DNA from: Acidobacteriota bacterium
GTDB lineage: Bacteria > Acidobacteriota > Terriglobia > Acidiferrales > UBA7541
DNA length: 64,000 nt
Assembly (NCBI GenBank): GCA_013289715.1
Contig: JABCZJ010000010.1
Coordinates: forward strand, 62,001-126,000
Reading direction: 5' to 3'
A program made the translations under genes and the position numbers. The notes beneath the pieces are model-generated. The model was not told where the DNA came from. It worked only from the letters and a program-made list of their open reading frames with translations, and ran no database searches. Below, in pieces: positions 46,549-55,267 of this stretch (positions are counted from its first letter, which is position 1; every line of letters begins with the position of its first letter).

Positions 46549-48057
46549 CTATCGCTGCTCGCCTGTGCCGCTCGTCCCCGGCATCGCCGCCCCGCCATTC
46601 TTCTGCCGCTTCTCGCGCAAACTCTCAATCTCGTCATAGCGCTCCGGCGGCAGCACCCGAATCAAAGTCATCATCCCCTGCATGTACCCGCTCCATCCCG
46701 GACGCAGCCCATGCGTTTCCGGCTTCTCGACCATCGCGTCCATCGCCATCGCCGGGCTCTCCATGAACGCATCCTGCGGAAATCCCGGCACCGAATTCGC
46801 ATCCTTGCTCACATCCGCCTGCGCCATCTGCATCCCACCCATCGGTTGCGCCGCTGCCTGCTGCGAAGGCGAGGCCTGCGATGACGCTTGCGGTGACGTT
46901 TGCGCTGACAAGGGCCCGTTCGTCGTCGGCTGCTCGAAAGCTGACCCCGCCCCCATCCCCCGCCCCATACTCGGCCCATTCTCCGCCGCCGTCGCCGCGC
47001 CTCCGCGCAACATCCCCATCCCTTCCTCCATCCCCGCACCCGCCACCATCCCCGCGCGCCGCGTCATCGGCCCCGCCATCGACGCCATCTGATTCATCAT
47101 GTGATGTGGCATGTGGCAATGGATCATCCAATCGCCCGGATTCGTCGCCACAAACTCCACATTGCGCGACTGCGCCACTCCCACCAGCACCGTATTGTTC
47201 GGCCCCCAAGTCGCCCGCGGCTGTCGCCCACCCTCGGTCCCGGTAATCACAAACTGGTGCCCGTGCATATGAATCGGATGATGATCCATCCCCAGATTAA
47301 TAAATCGCAGCCGCACCCGGTCGCCCAACCGCACGATCAGCGGCGTGTTCGCCGGCCCCGACTTTCCATTCAGCGTCAGCCAGTTGAATTCCATGCTCAT
47401 CGAATTCGGCGTCGGATTGTTCGGCAGCAGCGCATACTCCTGCAAAATAATCGCGAAATCTTTCTCCGCCGGCGGGTCGTAAGCTTCCGCCGGATGCATG
47501 ATGAACGCGCCAATCATCCCCATCATTTCCTGCATCGCCATGTGCGAGTGATAGAACAAGGTTCCTTCCTGCTGCAGCGTGAATTCGTAAACGTAGCGCC
47601 CGCCCGGAGAAATCGCGTCCTGCGAAAGCCCCGGCCCGCCGTCCATCGCAAATGGAATATCAAATCCGTGCCAGTGCATCGAAGTCGGTTCCGGCAAATG
47701 ATTGTCCACAATGATCCGCACGCGCTCGCCCTGCCGCGCCTGAATCGTCGGCCCCGGCGCGCTGCCGTTGTACCCCCACAAATTCAAAATTTTCCCCGGA
47801 AAAATTTCCTGCCGCACCGGCTCGGCCACCAGGTGAAATACTTTTACACTGCCGTCCATCTCAAACGCCAAATCCGGCACGTCCGGAGTCACCACCGAGC
47901 GAAACTCTCCGCGATCCACCGCGAGCGGACGACGCTCTTCAGCAATCACGCGCGCGTGCTCCGCCGCCAGACCCCCCGCAATCAACGTCCCGGGAGCCAG
48001 CGTCCCAGCCCCGATCACCGCCGCCCCCTGCAAAAAATCCCGTCGCGTCCGCTTCAT
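46549..48057 (-). CDS. Two-domain multicopper oxidase with Met-rich C-terminal tail
   Basis: 502 residues with a twin-arginine signal (KRTRRDFLQGAA). Copper ligands: HWH at 128-130, HSH at 170-172, H260/H263/H265 in HHPIHMHGH, and HCHMPHHM at 313-320 with Cys314, His319 and axial Met324. All sites fall within about 330 residues, which is the two-domain layout rather than the usual three-domain one. Residues from about 330 to 502 are a Met-, Gly- and Gln-rich tail (GMEEGMGMLRGG, PMGGMQMAQAD) that may bind copper. It likely oxidises Cu(I) in the periplasm. The tolC-like gene follows. Confidence 0.9.
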   Translation of the reverse strand: MKRTRRDFLQGAAVIGAGTLAPGTLIAGGLAAEHARVIAEERRPLAVDRGEFRSVVTPDVPDLAFEMDGSVKVFHLVAEPVRQEIFPGKILNLWGYNGSAPGPTIQARQGERVRIIVDNHLPEPTSMHWHGFDIPFAMDGGPGLSQDAISPGGRYVYEFTLQQEGTLFYHSHMAMQEMMGMIGAFIMHPAEAYDPPAEKDFAIILQEYALLPNNPTPNSMSMEFNWLTLNGKSGPANTPLIVRLGDRVRLRFINLGMDHHPIHMHGHQFVITGTEGGRQPRATWGPNNTVLVGVAQSRNVEFVATNPGDWMIHCHMPHHMMNQMASMAGPMTRRAGMVAGAGMEEGMGMLRGGAATAAENGPSMGRGMGAGSAFEQPTTNGPLSAQTSPQASSQASPSQQAAAQPMGGMQMAQADVSKDANSVPGFPQDAFMESPAMAMDAMVEKPETHGLRPGWSGYMQGMMTLIRVLPPERYDEIESLREKRQKNGGAAMPGTSGTGEQR

Positions 48058-48084
48058 ATCTCCTCCAGAGCAGTTGCCTTTCCT

Positions 48085-48200
48085 AGAGCCGGCGTCCCGC
48101 CGGCTCTGTTGATGTCGCGTTCGAATTTGTAGCCCTCATCCCGCGTCTGCGGGACGGGCGCCTTTGACTCTGTAGTGGCCGCCTGGCCTTTAGGCGGGCG
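48085..48200. repeat. Cluster of three extragenic palindromes
   Basis: AGAGCCGGC/GCCGGCTCT (48085-48093 with 48099-48107, perfect 9 bp), TCCCGC/GCGGGA (48139-48144 with 48149-48154) and CCGCCT/AGGCGG (48179-48184 with 48192-48197) lie in sequence between the oxidase gene and the upstream small gene. The third, GTAGTGGCCGCCT...AGGCGGGCGTAGTTG, resembles the element near 59590. They look like a dispersed REP-type family. Confidence 0.5.
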
Positions 48201-48302
48201 TAGTTGAATTTGCATTTGACGTTGCCTAACGCCGTCGCCTGAACGGAGCAATGCCATGCGGGACGATGAAGCGTTCTCTAGGAGGGACCAGAAACGAGGA
48301 TT

Positions 48303-48704
48303 TCAGATGCGAAGAATGGAGATTTTCCGCTGCGGAAAAATCGCCGCCTGTCGCGGCAGCGCTAAATCGGATAAAAACGACGAAGCCGAGGTCACGGCCT
48401 CGGTGTTCCGTGCGCCGTCAACCAACTCGCCGGCGGATCCCGTCGCACTCAAATCAAATCGCGAGAGACCGTCGCTCTGCACAAACTCAAAACCGGAATG
48501 GTGATGCCCAAAACAATCGGGCTTCGCAGGGCCGCGTTGCTGCGCTCTGCCTGCCGCAGCGGGCGCCGCGTGCTCGCATGCATGGCTCTGCGTCTCGGCG
48601 GCCGCCCCCGAGCCCGCTCCCAAACAAATCGCGCAAGTCGCCGAGCACGCAAATGCATAAACCAGCGCGAGCGACAAAATCGTCACCAAAAATCGCGCCC
48701 GCAT
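48303..48704 (-). CDS. Small secreted Cys/His-rich protein, possibly copper-binding
   Basis: 133 residues from the ATG at 48704; the frame extends upstream but the signal peptide begins here (residues 1-30, FLVTILSLALVYAFACSA). Potential metal ligands cluster: Cys20, Cys24, Cys27, His41, Cys43, His45, Cys64 and His67-69 (CFGHHH). The C-terminal half has none. I do not recognise a family. It lies upstream of the multicopper oxidase on the same strand, but a 245-bp palindrome-rich gap separates them. A role in copper handling is inferred from residues and context only. Confidence 0.55.
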   Translation of the reverse strand: MRARFLVTILSLALVYAFACSATCAICLGAGSGAAAETQSHACEHAAPAAAGRAQQRGPAKPDCFGHHHSGFEFVQSDGLSRFDLSATGSAGELVDGARNTEAVTSASSFLSDLALPRQAAIFPQRKISILRI

Positions 48705-48916
48705 TGCGCTGCTCACTCTCACCAAAGAAACTATAGCACCGCGCCGCATCCGCCGGAAGCCGCCGTATCCGGCGCTGTTCGAAAGTAAACCTTCCGACCA
48801 GCGGGAAAGCATCGGTCGCGCCGCTCGCAACTGTTCTCCCAAAACTGGGTTATGCTTGCTGAGCCCACCGGCGCAACCCGGTGGCGTCGGCCACCCCTGC
48901 AGCAGAAGAGGACTTC

Positions 48917-50257
48917 GTGAATACCAGGAAACTCCCGCGTCCGGAAATCGCCCGGTCCACCCGCAAGTGGATCGGCCGCCCTAGTTCAGCGCTCGCCGCC
49001 ATCAGTCTCGTCCTTATCTCACTCGCACCACCTGGGCCGCTCGCGGCCCAATCATCGGACTTCGAGTCAGGCGATCCCCGAGGCCCGCTCCTCGTAACCC
49101 ACGATAGTCACCTGGTCGTCATGCAGTACGAAGCATGGTTCGGCCCCAACGCCGTCACGTTTCAAACCAGCGCTGCCATCCCGCTCTTGCAGTCCGAAGA
49201 TATGCAATCGATCGGCGGCGGTTACGACAGCGCGGACCCCGCGATCATCAAGCGCCACGTCACCTGGATGGAAGCTCTCGGCATGGACGCGGCCTTGATC
49301 GAAGTCACCAACAACGTAAGCTGCATCTTCAACAGCGAGGCCTTCGCCGAGAAATACCTGCCAAACTGTTCCCCCGCCTTCCGCCTGCAAAATCAAACCA
49401 TCCGCGACAACACCGGCAATCTCTATCCCGCCTGGTCCAAGCTCGAAACTCGGCTTAAACTCATTCCTCTGCTGGGCGGCATTGACCCAGACGTCCTCTA
49501 TAAGGATACCGACGGCAAGACCGCGTTCGAGAAAGAGCTGGATTATTTTTCCGATCGGATGAAACGCCACCCTGAACGCAACGTCATTTACGAAGGCAAG
49601 CCTCTCGTCTTGATTTACCTCGGCGCGCCGCAAGATCCCGCCGCTTCCGATAACCCTCTCTGGTTTCAAATCCGCCAATTCTTGAAAGGCCGTCCGGAAA
49701 TCACGCGCCAATACACGTTCCGCATGATGGCGGGATATCTCGACAGCCAGTCGTATCTGTGGGCCAGCCAAAATTCTCCCACCGGACCAGTGGAAATCAA
49801 TCCGGAATATGGTTTCTGGAGCTGGGTCGACCGGCTCAACACCTCATGTACTCTCGCTCTATGCCCCTACTATCCTTCCTACAACAAAGCCGGCTCGCGC
49901 GTCGAGAACTTCACCGCCTCCATCGCCACCGCCGGCCAGAACGGATGGGGCTGCCCGAATCCCGAAGAACTGCCCTACTGTCCTGACGACGCGCTGCGTT
50001 ACGGCAAAAACGATTCTTACGCCACGTTCGCTTCCTTCATGGATTTCGCCCGCGAGCTCCAACCCATCTTTTTGATCCTGCACCAATTCAACGAATTCAA
50101 TTCCTCCGACGAGGGCTGGGACGCCAACACCAACGACGATATCGAACCCGCCAATCAGTGGGGCGCGAAAGACCTGGACATCGTCAAAAATCAAATCGAT
50201 TCCTACCGTAGAACCATCGACCGCCACCATCCACCGGAAGCAGCCACCGCCCCGTAA
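48917..50257 (+). CDS. Secreted TIM-barrel-like protein, possibly GH99/GH71-like
   Basis: 446 residues from a GTG at 48917 preceded by GAAGAGGA; a GTG at 48881 is less likely. A signal peptide covers about 1-45 (ending PLAAQSS). The body resembles glycosidase barrels that recognise a walking or moving path: MQYEAWFGP, YDSADPAIIKRHVTWMEALG then MDAALIEVTNN, KLIPLLGGID, PLVLIYLG, and a C-terminal LILHQFNEFNSSDEGW. I cannot fix the family or catalytic residues. It is followed by the mscS gene on the same strand. Confidence 0.7.
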   Translation: MNTRKLPRPEIARSTRKWIGRPSSALAAISLVLISLAPPGPLAAQSSDFESGDPRGPLLVTHDSHLVVMQYEAWFGPNAVTFQTSAAIPLLQSEDMQSIGGGYDSADPAIIKRHVTWMEALGMDAALIEVTNNVSCIFNSEAFAEKYLPNCSPAFRLQNQTIRDNTGNLYPAWSKLETRLKLIPLLGGIDPDVLYKDTDGKTAFEKELDYFSDRMKRHPERNVIYEGKPLVLIYLGAPQDPAASDNPLWFQIRQFLKGRPEITRQYTFRMMAGYLDSQSYLWASQNSPTGPVEINPEYGFWSWVDRLNTSCTLALCPYYPSYNKAGSRVENFTASIATAGQNGWGCPNPEELPYCPDDALRYGKNDSYATFASFMDFARELQPIFLILHQFNEFNSSDEGWDANTNDDIEPANQWGAKDLDIVKNQIDSYRRTIDRHHPPEAATAP

Positions 50258-50293
50258 CCGCGCTCGCCGCCTAACGCTCCGCCTCAATCCCTG

Positions 50294-50329
50294 TATAATG
50301 GTCCCGTGGAACCGAGCCCAGTTCCACGG
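50294..50329 (+). promoter_or_regulatory. Putative promoter -10 and 5'-leader hairpin of mscS gene
   Basis: A perfect TATAAT lies at 50294-50299. Directly after it, CCGTGGAAC (50304-50312) and GTTCCACGG (50321-50329) form a perfect 9-bp stem with an 8-nt loop, so the transcript would start with a hairpin, about 170 bases before the mscS start. The -35 box is weak. The hairpin could stabilise the mRNA or bind a protein. Confidence 0.45.
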
Positions 50330-50497
50330 AAGTCATCTCGCCCAGCCAGATCACTTCTCCGGAATCACCCCAGGTCGAAAATCCCCGGCTCATGGCCAGG
50401 GTACAATTCCATCAAGCTCAGGAGACCGTATTCCTCACTGGAATTCGCACACAGACGCAGCGTCGGCCGCGCCCGCGCCGCCTGTGCGCCAGTTCCG

Positions 50498-52432
50498 ATG
50501 AGCGAAAAACTGATCATGCGAATCATCACTCCACTCCAAAAACGTTGCCCACGGATTGTTGCCGCGGCTCTGCTCTGCGTCACCGCTTTCTTCGCCATCT
50601 CGGCCGGCAAAGCCGCGCCCGCAGTCGATCGTGAAGCAATCCTCAGTCATTTAAATACCATCATCAGCTGGTACCGCGATTCCAGTTCCAAAGTTCAGTC
50701 TGTCGGCCTCCCCAGCGACGCGATCTATCAGGACACTTCGCAAAATCTCGCGCAAGAAGCTGTCCGGCTCGCATTTCAATCCGCGAAGGCAGCCGCTGTT
50801 CTGGTGAACGCGTCGGATCAGGTGACGCCCGCCGCGACGCCGGACGCTTCGGGCGCCTCCACCCAGCAGCAGAATCTCACGCAAACTCTCGCCACCCTGA
50901 AATCTCGCATTGACCAGGACCAATCCAAACTGGACGTCTTGAATAAGCAAATCGAAACCGCGCCGCGCAGCCAGCGCCAAAACCTCACCTCGCAACGAGA
51001 CTCGCTACAAGCTGAAATCTCGCTCGACCAGGCCACGCAAGATGCCGTGCAGAAATTGGCTACCTTCGTCGAGAGCAGCGAAGAATCAGGTGTCGGAGGA
51101 TTTGCGGGCAGCATCAACGATCTCGCGCGCACCGTACCGGAAGTCCTCGGCGACGCGAACGCCCAGAAGGCCGCCGCCAAACCCGCCGCCACTCAGCCCA
51201 CGATTTCCAAATCTTCCGGCCTGATCGGCCACTGCCTCACCCTCTATGCGGAACTGCGCACCATGCACAACATCGACGAGATGGCCAACGAAACCTCCCG
51301 CGTCCGCGAAAATGCCGCCGCGCTGCGCAAACCCATGCGCGACACGCTGGCTTCCACCATTCAACGCGGCCGCGATCTCACCGGTCAAGCGCCGCCGTCC
51401 GATCCCACGCAAGCCAAAGCAGCCCCGCAAGAATTGCGCTCGCTCACCGACCAATTCAAGCAGCTCGCAAACGTAGTGATTCCGCTCAGCCAGGAAATGA
51501 TGGTTCTCGACCAGAGCCGCTCCAATTTTCTCAACTGGCGCAACTCCATCGCCCGCGAATCGAAAGACGCGCTGCGCTCGGTGGTCTCGAGCGCCGTCGC
51601 GATTCTCCTCGCTCTGGGAATTATCTGGATTCTTGCCGAGGTGTGGCGCAGGTGGACGTTCCGTTACATCCAGGATTTGCGCCGCCGACGCCAGTTCATG
51701 CTTCTGCGCCGCTTCGTCCTGGGCTTCTTGGTCGCCGCGGTGCTCACGCTCGGCATCGTCAGCGATTTCAGTTCGCTCGCCACCTTCGCAGGCTTCGCCA
51801 CCGCCGGCATCGCCGTAGGCTTGCAAGCCGTCCTTCTCTCCGTCGCCGCTTACTTTTTTGTGATTGGCCGTTACGGAATCCGCATCGGAGATCGCGTCAG
51901 CATCGCCGGAGTCACCGGCGACGTAATCGACGTCTCGCCGGTGCGTTTCTACTTGATGGAACTCGCAGGCAGCGATGTGAATCTGTATCCCACCGGACGC
52001 ATCGTGGTCTTCTCCAACTCCGTTCTGTTTCAGGCCACCACGCCCCTCTACAAACAAATCCCGGGCACGGAGTACACCTGGCACGAGGTCGTGCTGCAGT
52101 TCGTAGCCGGCGCTGATTTCCAGCTCGCGGAAGAAAAATTACTCGCCGCTGTCAATTCGGTTTACGACAAGTATAAAAAAGATATCGAGCAGCAACACAA
52201 CGACCTCGAACGCCGCATCGAAATCCAGATGAAACCGCCCACGCCCCAGGCCAAGCTGCATTACGCCGATAGCGGCCTGGAATTCCTGGTGCGTTACCCC
52301 ACGGAGCTTCGCACCGCCCCCGACATAGACGAACAAATCATAAAAGCCGTCCTGGAGGCGATCGAAAAAGATCCAAAGCTGAAAGCCTCGGTAACCGGCT
52401 GGCCCAGAATCCGCGCCGCCGTCAAGGTTTAA
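50498..52432 (+). CDS. MscS-family mechanosensitive ion channel with large periplasmic domain
   Basis: 644 residues from the ATG at 50498 (MSEKLIM). A signal peptide (about 17-40) precedes a ~330-residue helical periplasmic region with coiled coils. Then come membrane segments (ILLALGIIWILAEVW, VLGFLVAAVLTLGIV) and the pore helix ATAGIAVGLQAVLLSVAAYFF, followed by the MscS beta domain (IRIGDRVSIAGVTGDVIDV, LYPTGRIVVFSNS). It is longer than E. coli MscS and closer in plan to the MscK/YbiO type. It would release osmolytes on hypo-osmotic shock. Confidence 0.9.
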   Translation: MSEKLIMRIITPLQKRCPRIVAAALLCVTAFFAISAGKAAPAVDREAILSHLNTIISWYRDSSSKVQSVGLPSDAIYQDTSQNLAQEAVRLAFQSAKAAAVLVNASDQVTPAATPDASGASTQQQNLTQTLATLKSRIDQDQSKLDVLNKQIETAPRSQRQNLTSQRDSLQAEISLDQATQDAVQKLATFVESSEESGVGGFAGSINDLARTVPEVLGDANAQKAAAKPAATQPTISKSSGLIGHCLTLYAELRTMHNIDEMANETSRVRENAAALRKPMRDTLASTIQRGRDLTGQAPPSDPTQAKAAPQELRSLTDQFKQLANVVIPLSQEMMVLDQSRSNFLNWRNSIARESKDALRSVVSSAVAILLALGIIWILAEVWRRWTFRYIQDLRRRRQFMLLRRFVLGFLVAAVLTLGIVSDFSSLATFAGFATAGIAVGLQAVLLSVAAYFFVIGRYGIRIGDRVSIAGVTGDVIDVSPVRFYLMELAGSDVNLYPTGRIVVFSNSVLFQATTPLYKQIPGTEYTWHEVVLQFVAGADFQLAEEKLLAAVNSVYDKYKKDIEQQHNDLERRIEIQMKPPTPQAKLHYADSGLEFLVRYPTELRTAPDIDEQIIKAVLEAIEKDPKLKASVTGWPRIRAAVKV

Positions 52433-52492
52433 GAGCGTGAGCATTTTGGGCGGCGCCGTAGGGCAAGGCGTGTCCGAGACCCATCGCTCCAG

Positions 52493-52687
52493 TTAGAACT
52501 CGTCCTGCTGGAACACAGCCTCCACTTGTTCTCGCGTCAGTGGCGCCCGGATGTTTCTCTGCAGAATCATCACAAATCTTCCGTCCGTTTTCGCGGAAAT
52601 ACCCGCCACGCCATCCGACAGTTCTTTGTAAGCAAACCTCACAGTTTTTCCGTCGGGCGAGGTTGTAGTCCATGACTCATATCTCAT
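52493..52687 (-). CDS. Small conserved-looking protein of unknown function
   Basis: 64 residues. A strong Shine-Dalgarno sequence, GAGGAGG, stands 7 bases before the ATG at 52687, which supports a real gene despite the size. It is charged with no signal or membrane segment; it starts MRYESWTTTSPDGKTVRFAY. No family recognised. It converges with the MscS gene and is divergent from the MetX-like gene. Confidence 0.65.
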   Translation of the reverse strand: MRYESWTTTSPDGKTVRFAYKELSDGVAGISAKTDGRFVMILQRNIRAPLTREQVEAVFQQDEF

Positions 52688-52810
52688 CGCTCGCCTCCTC
52701 TTTTTCGCCCTGTAGAGTAGTGACGCCGAACCGGAAATCGTTTCATCGCGCCGTGCCCCACAAGCCTCCGCGCCCTCTCATGCTAAAGTGTCACGCGAGG
52801 AGAAACGCTC

Positions 52811-53998
52811 GTGAACGCAAACCTGTCATTTTCAACAGCCATATTTTCCCGACACAAAATAGCGAAGTTCGCATTCGCCATGATTGCTTTAACGCTGGTC
52901 GCCCTGCTCGCCTCCGTATCGCGCGCGCAACAAGCGGCACAACCCGCACCCGCCAACCCGCCTGCGACGCAAGCCTACAAACCCCTCGAAGGCGACTACG
53001 TCGCGCACGACTTCCACTTCAAGTCCGGCGAGACGCTTGCGGAATTGCGCCTGCACTACCGCACCCTGGGCACTGCCGCCCGCGACGCCCATGGGCGCGT
53101 CACCAATGCAGTCCTGATCCTCCACGGCACCGGCGGCTGGGGCGGAAATTTTCTCGCGCCGCAATTTGCCGGCATCCTCTACGGCCCGGGCCAGCTTCTG
53201 GACATCACCCGCTACTACATCATCCTGCCCGACAACATCGGCCACGGAAAATCCAGCAAACCGAGCGACGGCCTGCGCGCGCATTTCCCGCAATACGAAT
53301 ACGACGACATGGTCGCCGCGCAGCACGAACTAGTGGAAAAAGGCCTCCACGTCAACCATCTCCGCCTGGTCCTGGGCACGTCCATGGGCTGCATGCACTC
53401 CTGGATCTGGGGCGAAACCTATCCCGATTTCATGGACGCGCTCATGCCCCTCGCCTGCCTGCCCGTGCAAATTGCCGGACGCAATCGCCTCTGGCGGAAA
53501 ATGTTGATGTCCGGCATTCGCCAGGATCCCGACTGGCAGAACGGCGACTACACCACCGAACCCCGCGCCGGCCTGGAAATCGCCGCGGACATGCTGCTGC
53601 TTGCCGGCAGCGCTCCGCTGCCCATGCAGCTAAGCTTGCCCACGCGCGACGCCGCCGATCGCTATCTGCAAGACGTGATGAAACGGGAAATGGAAACTCT
53701 GGACGCGAACGACCTGCTCTACGCCGTGAATGCGTCGCGGAACTACGATCCCTCCGCGGATCTCGGACAAGTCTCCGTGCCGGTAATGTTCGTAAATTCC
53801 GCCGACGATTTCATCAACCCGCCGGAATTGGGCATCGCCGAACGCGAAATCCAGAAAGTGAAAAACGGAAAATTCGTGCTGCTACCCGCTTCCGAGCAGA
53901 CTCACGGCCACGGCACCCACACCTGGGCCGCCCTCTGGCAGCAATACCTGAAAGAATTGCTCGACGAATCGCAAACACCGCCAGCAGCGGTAAAATGA
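52811..53998 (+). CDS. Secreted MetX-like alpha/beta hydrolase
   Basis: 395 residues from a GTG. A signal peptide (about 18-40, ending SVSRAQQ) makes it exported, unlike cytoplasmic MetX. The alpha/beta hydrolase fold shows the oxyanion-type GTGGWGG, the nucleophile Ser in LGTSMGCMHSW, a late Asp in VNSADDFINPPE and the catalytic His in THGHGTHTW. The sequence is of the homoserine O-acetyltransferase type, yet a secreted acyltransferase or esterase is more likely. Its stop overlaps an ATG in the acetate kinase frame (ATGA at 53995-53998). Confidence 0.82.
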   Translation: MNANLSFSTAIFSRHKIAKFAFAMIALTLVALLASVSRAQQAAQPAPANPPATQAYKPLEGDYVAHDFHFKSGETLAELRLHYRTLGTAARDAHGRVTNAVLILHGTGGWGGNFLAPQFAGILYGPGQLLDITRYYIILPDNIGHGKSSKPSDGLRAHFPQYEYDDMVAAQHELVEKGLHVNHLRLVLGTSMGCMHSWIWGETYPDFMDALMPLACLPVQIAGRNRLWRKMLMSGIRQDPDWQNGDYTTEPRAGLEIAADMLLLAGSAPLPMQLSLPTRDAADRYLQDVMKREMETLDANDLLYAVNASRNYDPSADLGQVSVPVMFVNSADDFINPPELGIAEREIQKVKNGKFVLLPASEQTHGHGTHTWAALWQQYLKELLDESQTPPAAVK

Positions 53999-54054
53999 AA
54001 TGGCGCGCAGGCTCGATGAAGCAGTGCCCGCGCCAACTTGAGAATTCTCGCGAT

Positions 54055-55260
54055 ATGCCTTCTCCGCGCCAGCTCATTTTGACGATGAACAGAGGGTCGG
54101 CGACGTTGAAGTCCACCCTCTACGAAAGCGGCGCGCGCGACGAAGTTTTGCTTTCGCTATCGGTGGATTACGGTGCCGCGGCGAACGCGCATTTGAAGAT
54201 TGCCGACGCAAGCGGCGCTTCACTGCTTGATTCGTCGGTAAAAGGCAAAGACTCGAATGCCGCGCTGGAAGCCATATTCGCGTGGCTGGATCAGCACGAA
54301 TATCTTTCGGGGCTGCAGGCGGCAGGCCATCGCCTGGTTCATGGCGGACCGCGCTACACCGAGCCGCAGCGCATCACGCCGAAATTTCTATCCGCACTCG
54401 AAAAACTCGTGCCGCTCGATCCGGATCACCTGCCGGCGGCCATTCGCGGAATTCGCTTCGTGGCGAAGAAATTTCCGAAGCTTGCGCAGGTGGCGTGTTT
54501 CGACACCGCATTTCACAGCTCGCTGCCAACCGTTGCGAAAATGTACGCGCTGCCACGGCGATTCTACGGCGAAGGCATCCGCCGCTACGGTTTCCACGGG
54601 CTTTCCTACGAATACATCGTGGGCGAGCTCCGCAAGATGGACGCGAAACGGGCCGCCGGCCGCGTGGTCATTGCTCACTTGGGCAGCGGCGCGAGCATCG
54701 TAGCGTTGCAAGATGGAAAAAGCATGGACACGTCCATGGGATTCACGCCGCTGGAAGGCCTGGTAATGAGCGCACGCTCAGGTGATGTTGACCCCGGCCT
54801 CCTGCTCTACCTGCTCGCACAGAAAAAACGATCCGCAAAGCAAGCCGGCGCGCTGCTGAACAAACAATCCGGCTTGCTGGGCGTCTCCGGAACCACCGGG
54901 GACATGCGCACGCTGCTGGAGAAGGCAAAACAGGACCCGCACGCAGCCGAGGCGGTTGATTTATTCTGCTATCGCGCGAGGAAATATATCGGCGCTTACG
55001 CCGCCGCGCTGGGAGGACTCGATGCGCTCGTTTTCAGCGGAGGAATCGGAGAGCGCGCCCCCGCCATTCGCGCAAACATCTGCAACGGCCTGGATTTTCT
55101 GGGGATTCGCCTGGACGGTAAGCAAAACGAAGCAAACGCGCCGCTGATATCCACGAACGACAGCCGCGTTAACGTGCGCGTCATACAAACCAACGAAGAT
55201 TTGATGATCGTGCAACATGTTGTAGCCGTCCTCGGCCACAGAGCATCGAAGACGGTGTGA
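54055..55260 (+). CDS. ackA: Acetate kinase
   Basis: 401 residues from the ATG at 54055; an ATG at 53995 overlapping the previous stop would add 20 residues and allow coupling. Family signatures: [15 protein letters not shown] (start of the ASKHA fold), [72 protein letters not shown] (≤20 shown in part), [15 protein letters not shown]. It moves phosphate between acetyl phosphate and ADP to give acetate and ATP. The phosphoketolase that makes acetyl phosphate follows after 7 bp. The usual NSGSSS loop reads NRGSAT here, a modest variation. Confidence 0.93.
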   Translation: MPSPRQLILTMNRGSATLKSTLYESGARDEVLLSLSVDYGAAANAHLKIADASGASLLDSSVKGKDSNAALEAIFAWLDQHEYLSGLQAAGHRLVHGGPRYTEPQRITPKFLSALEKLVPLDPDHLPAAIRGIRFVAKKFPKLAQVACFDTAFHSSLPTVAKMYALPRRFYGEGIRRYGFHGLSYEYIVGELRKMDAKRAAGRVVIAHLGSGASIVALQDGKSMDTSMGFTPLEGLVMSARSGDVDPGLLLYLLAQKKRSAKQAGALLNKQSGLLGVSGTTGDMRTLLEKAKQDPHAAEAVDLFCYRARKYIGAYAAALGGLDALVFSGGIGERAPAIRANICNGLDFLGIRLDGKQNEANAPLISTNDSRVNVRVIQTNEDLMIVQHVVAVLGHRASKTV

Positions 55261-55267
55261 GGTCACC

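Noticed and set aside
52672..54054. N-terminal extension of acetate kinase through the MetX-like gene
   Set aside because: The upstream part of the frame is Arg/Pro-rich shadow sequence of the MetX-like gene, and acetate kinase homology starts near 54055.
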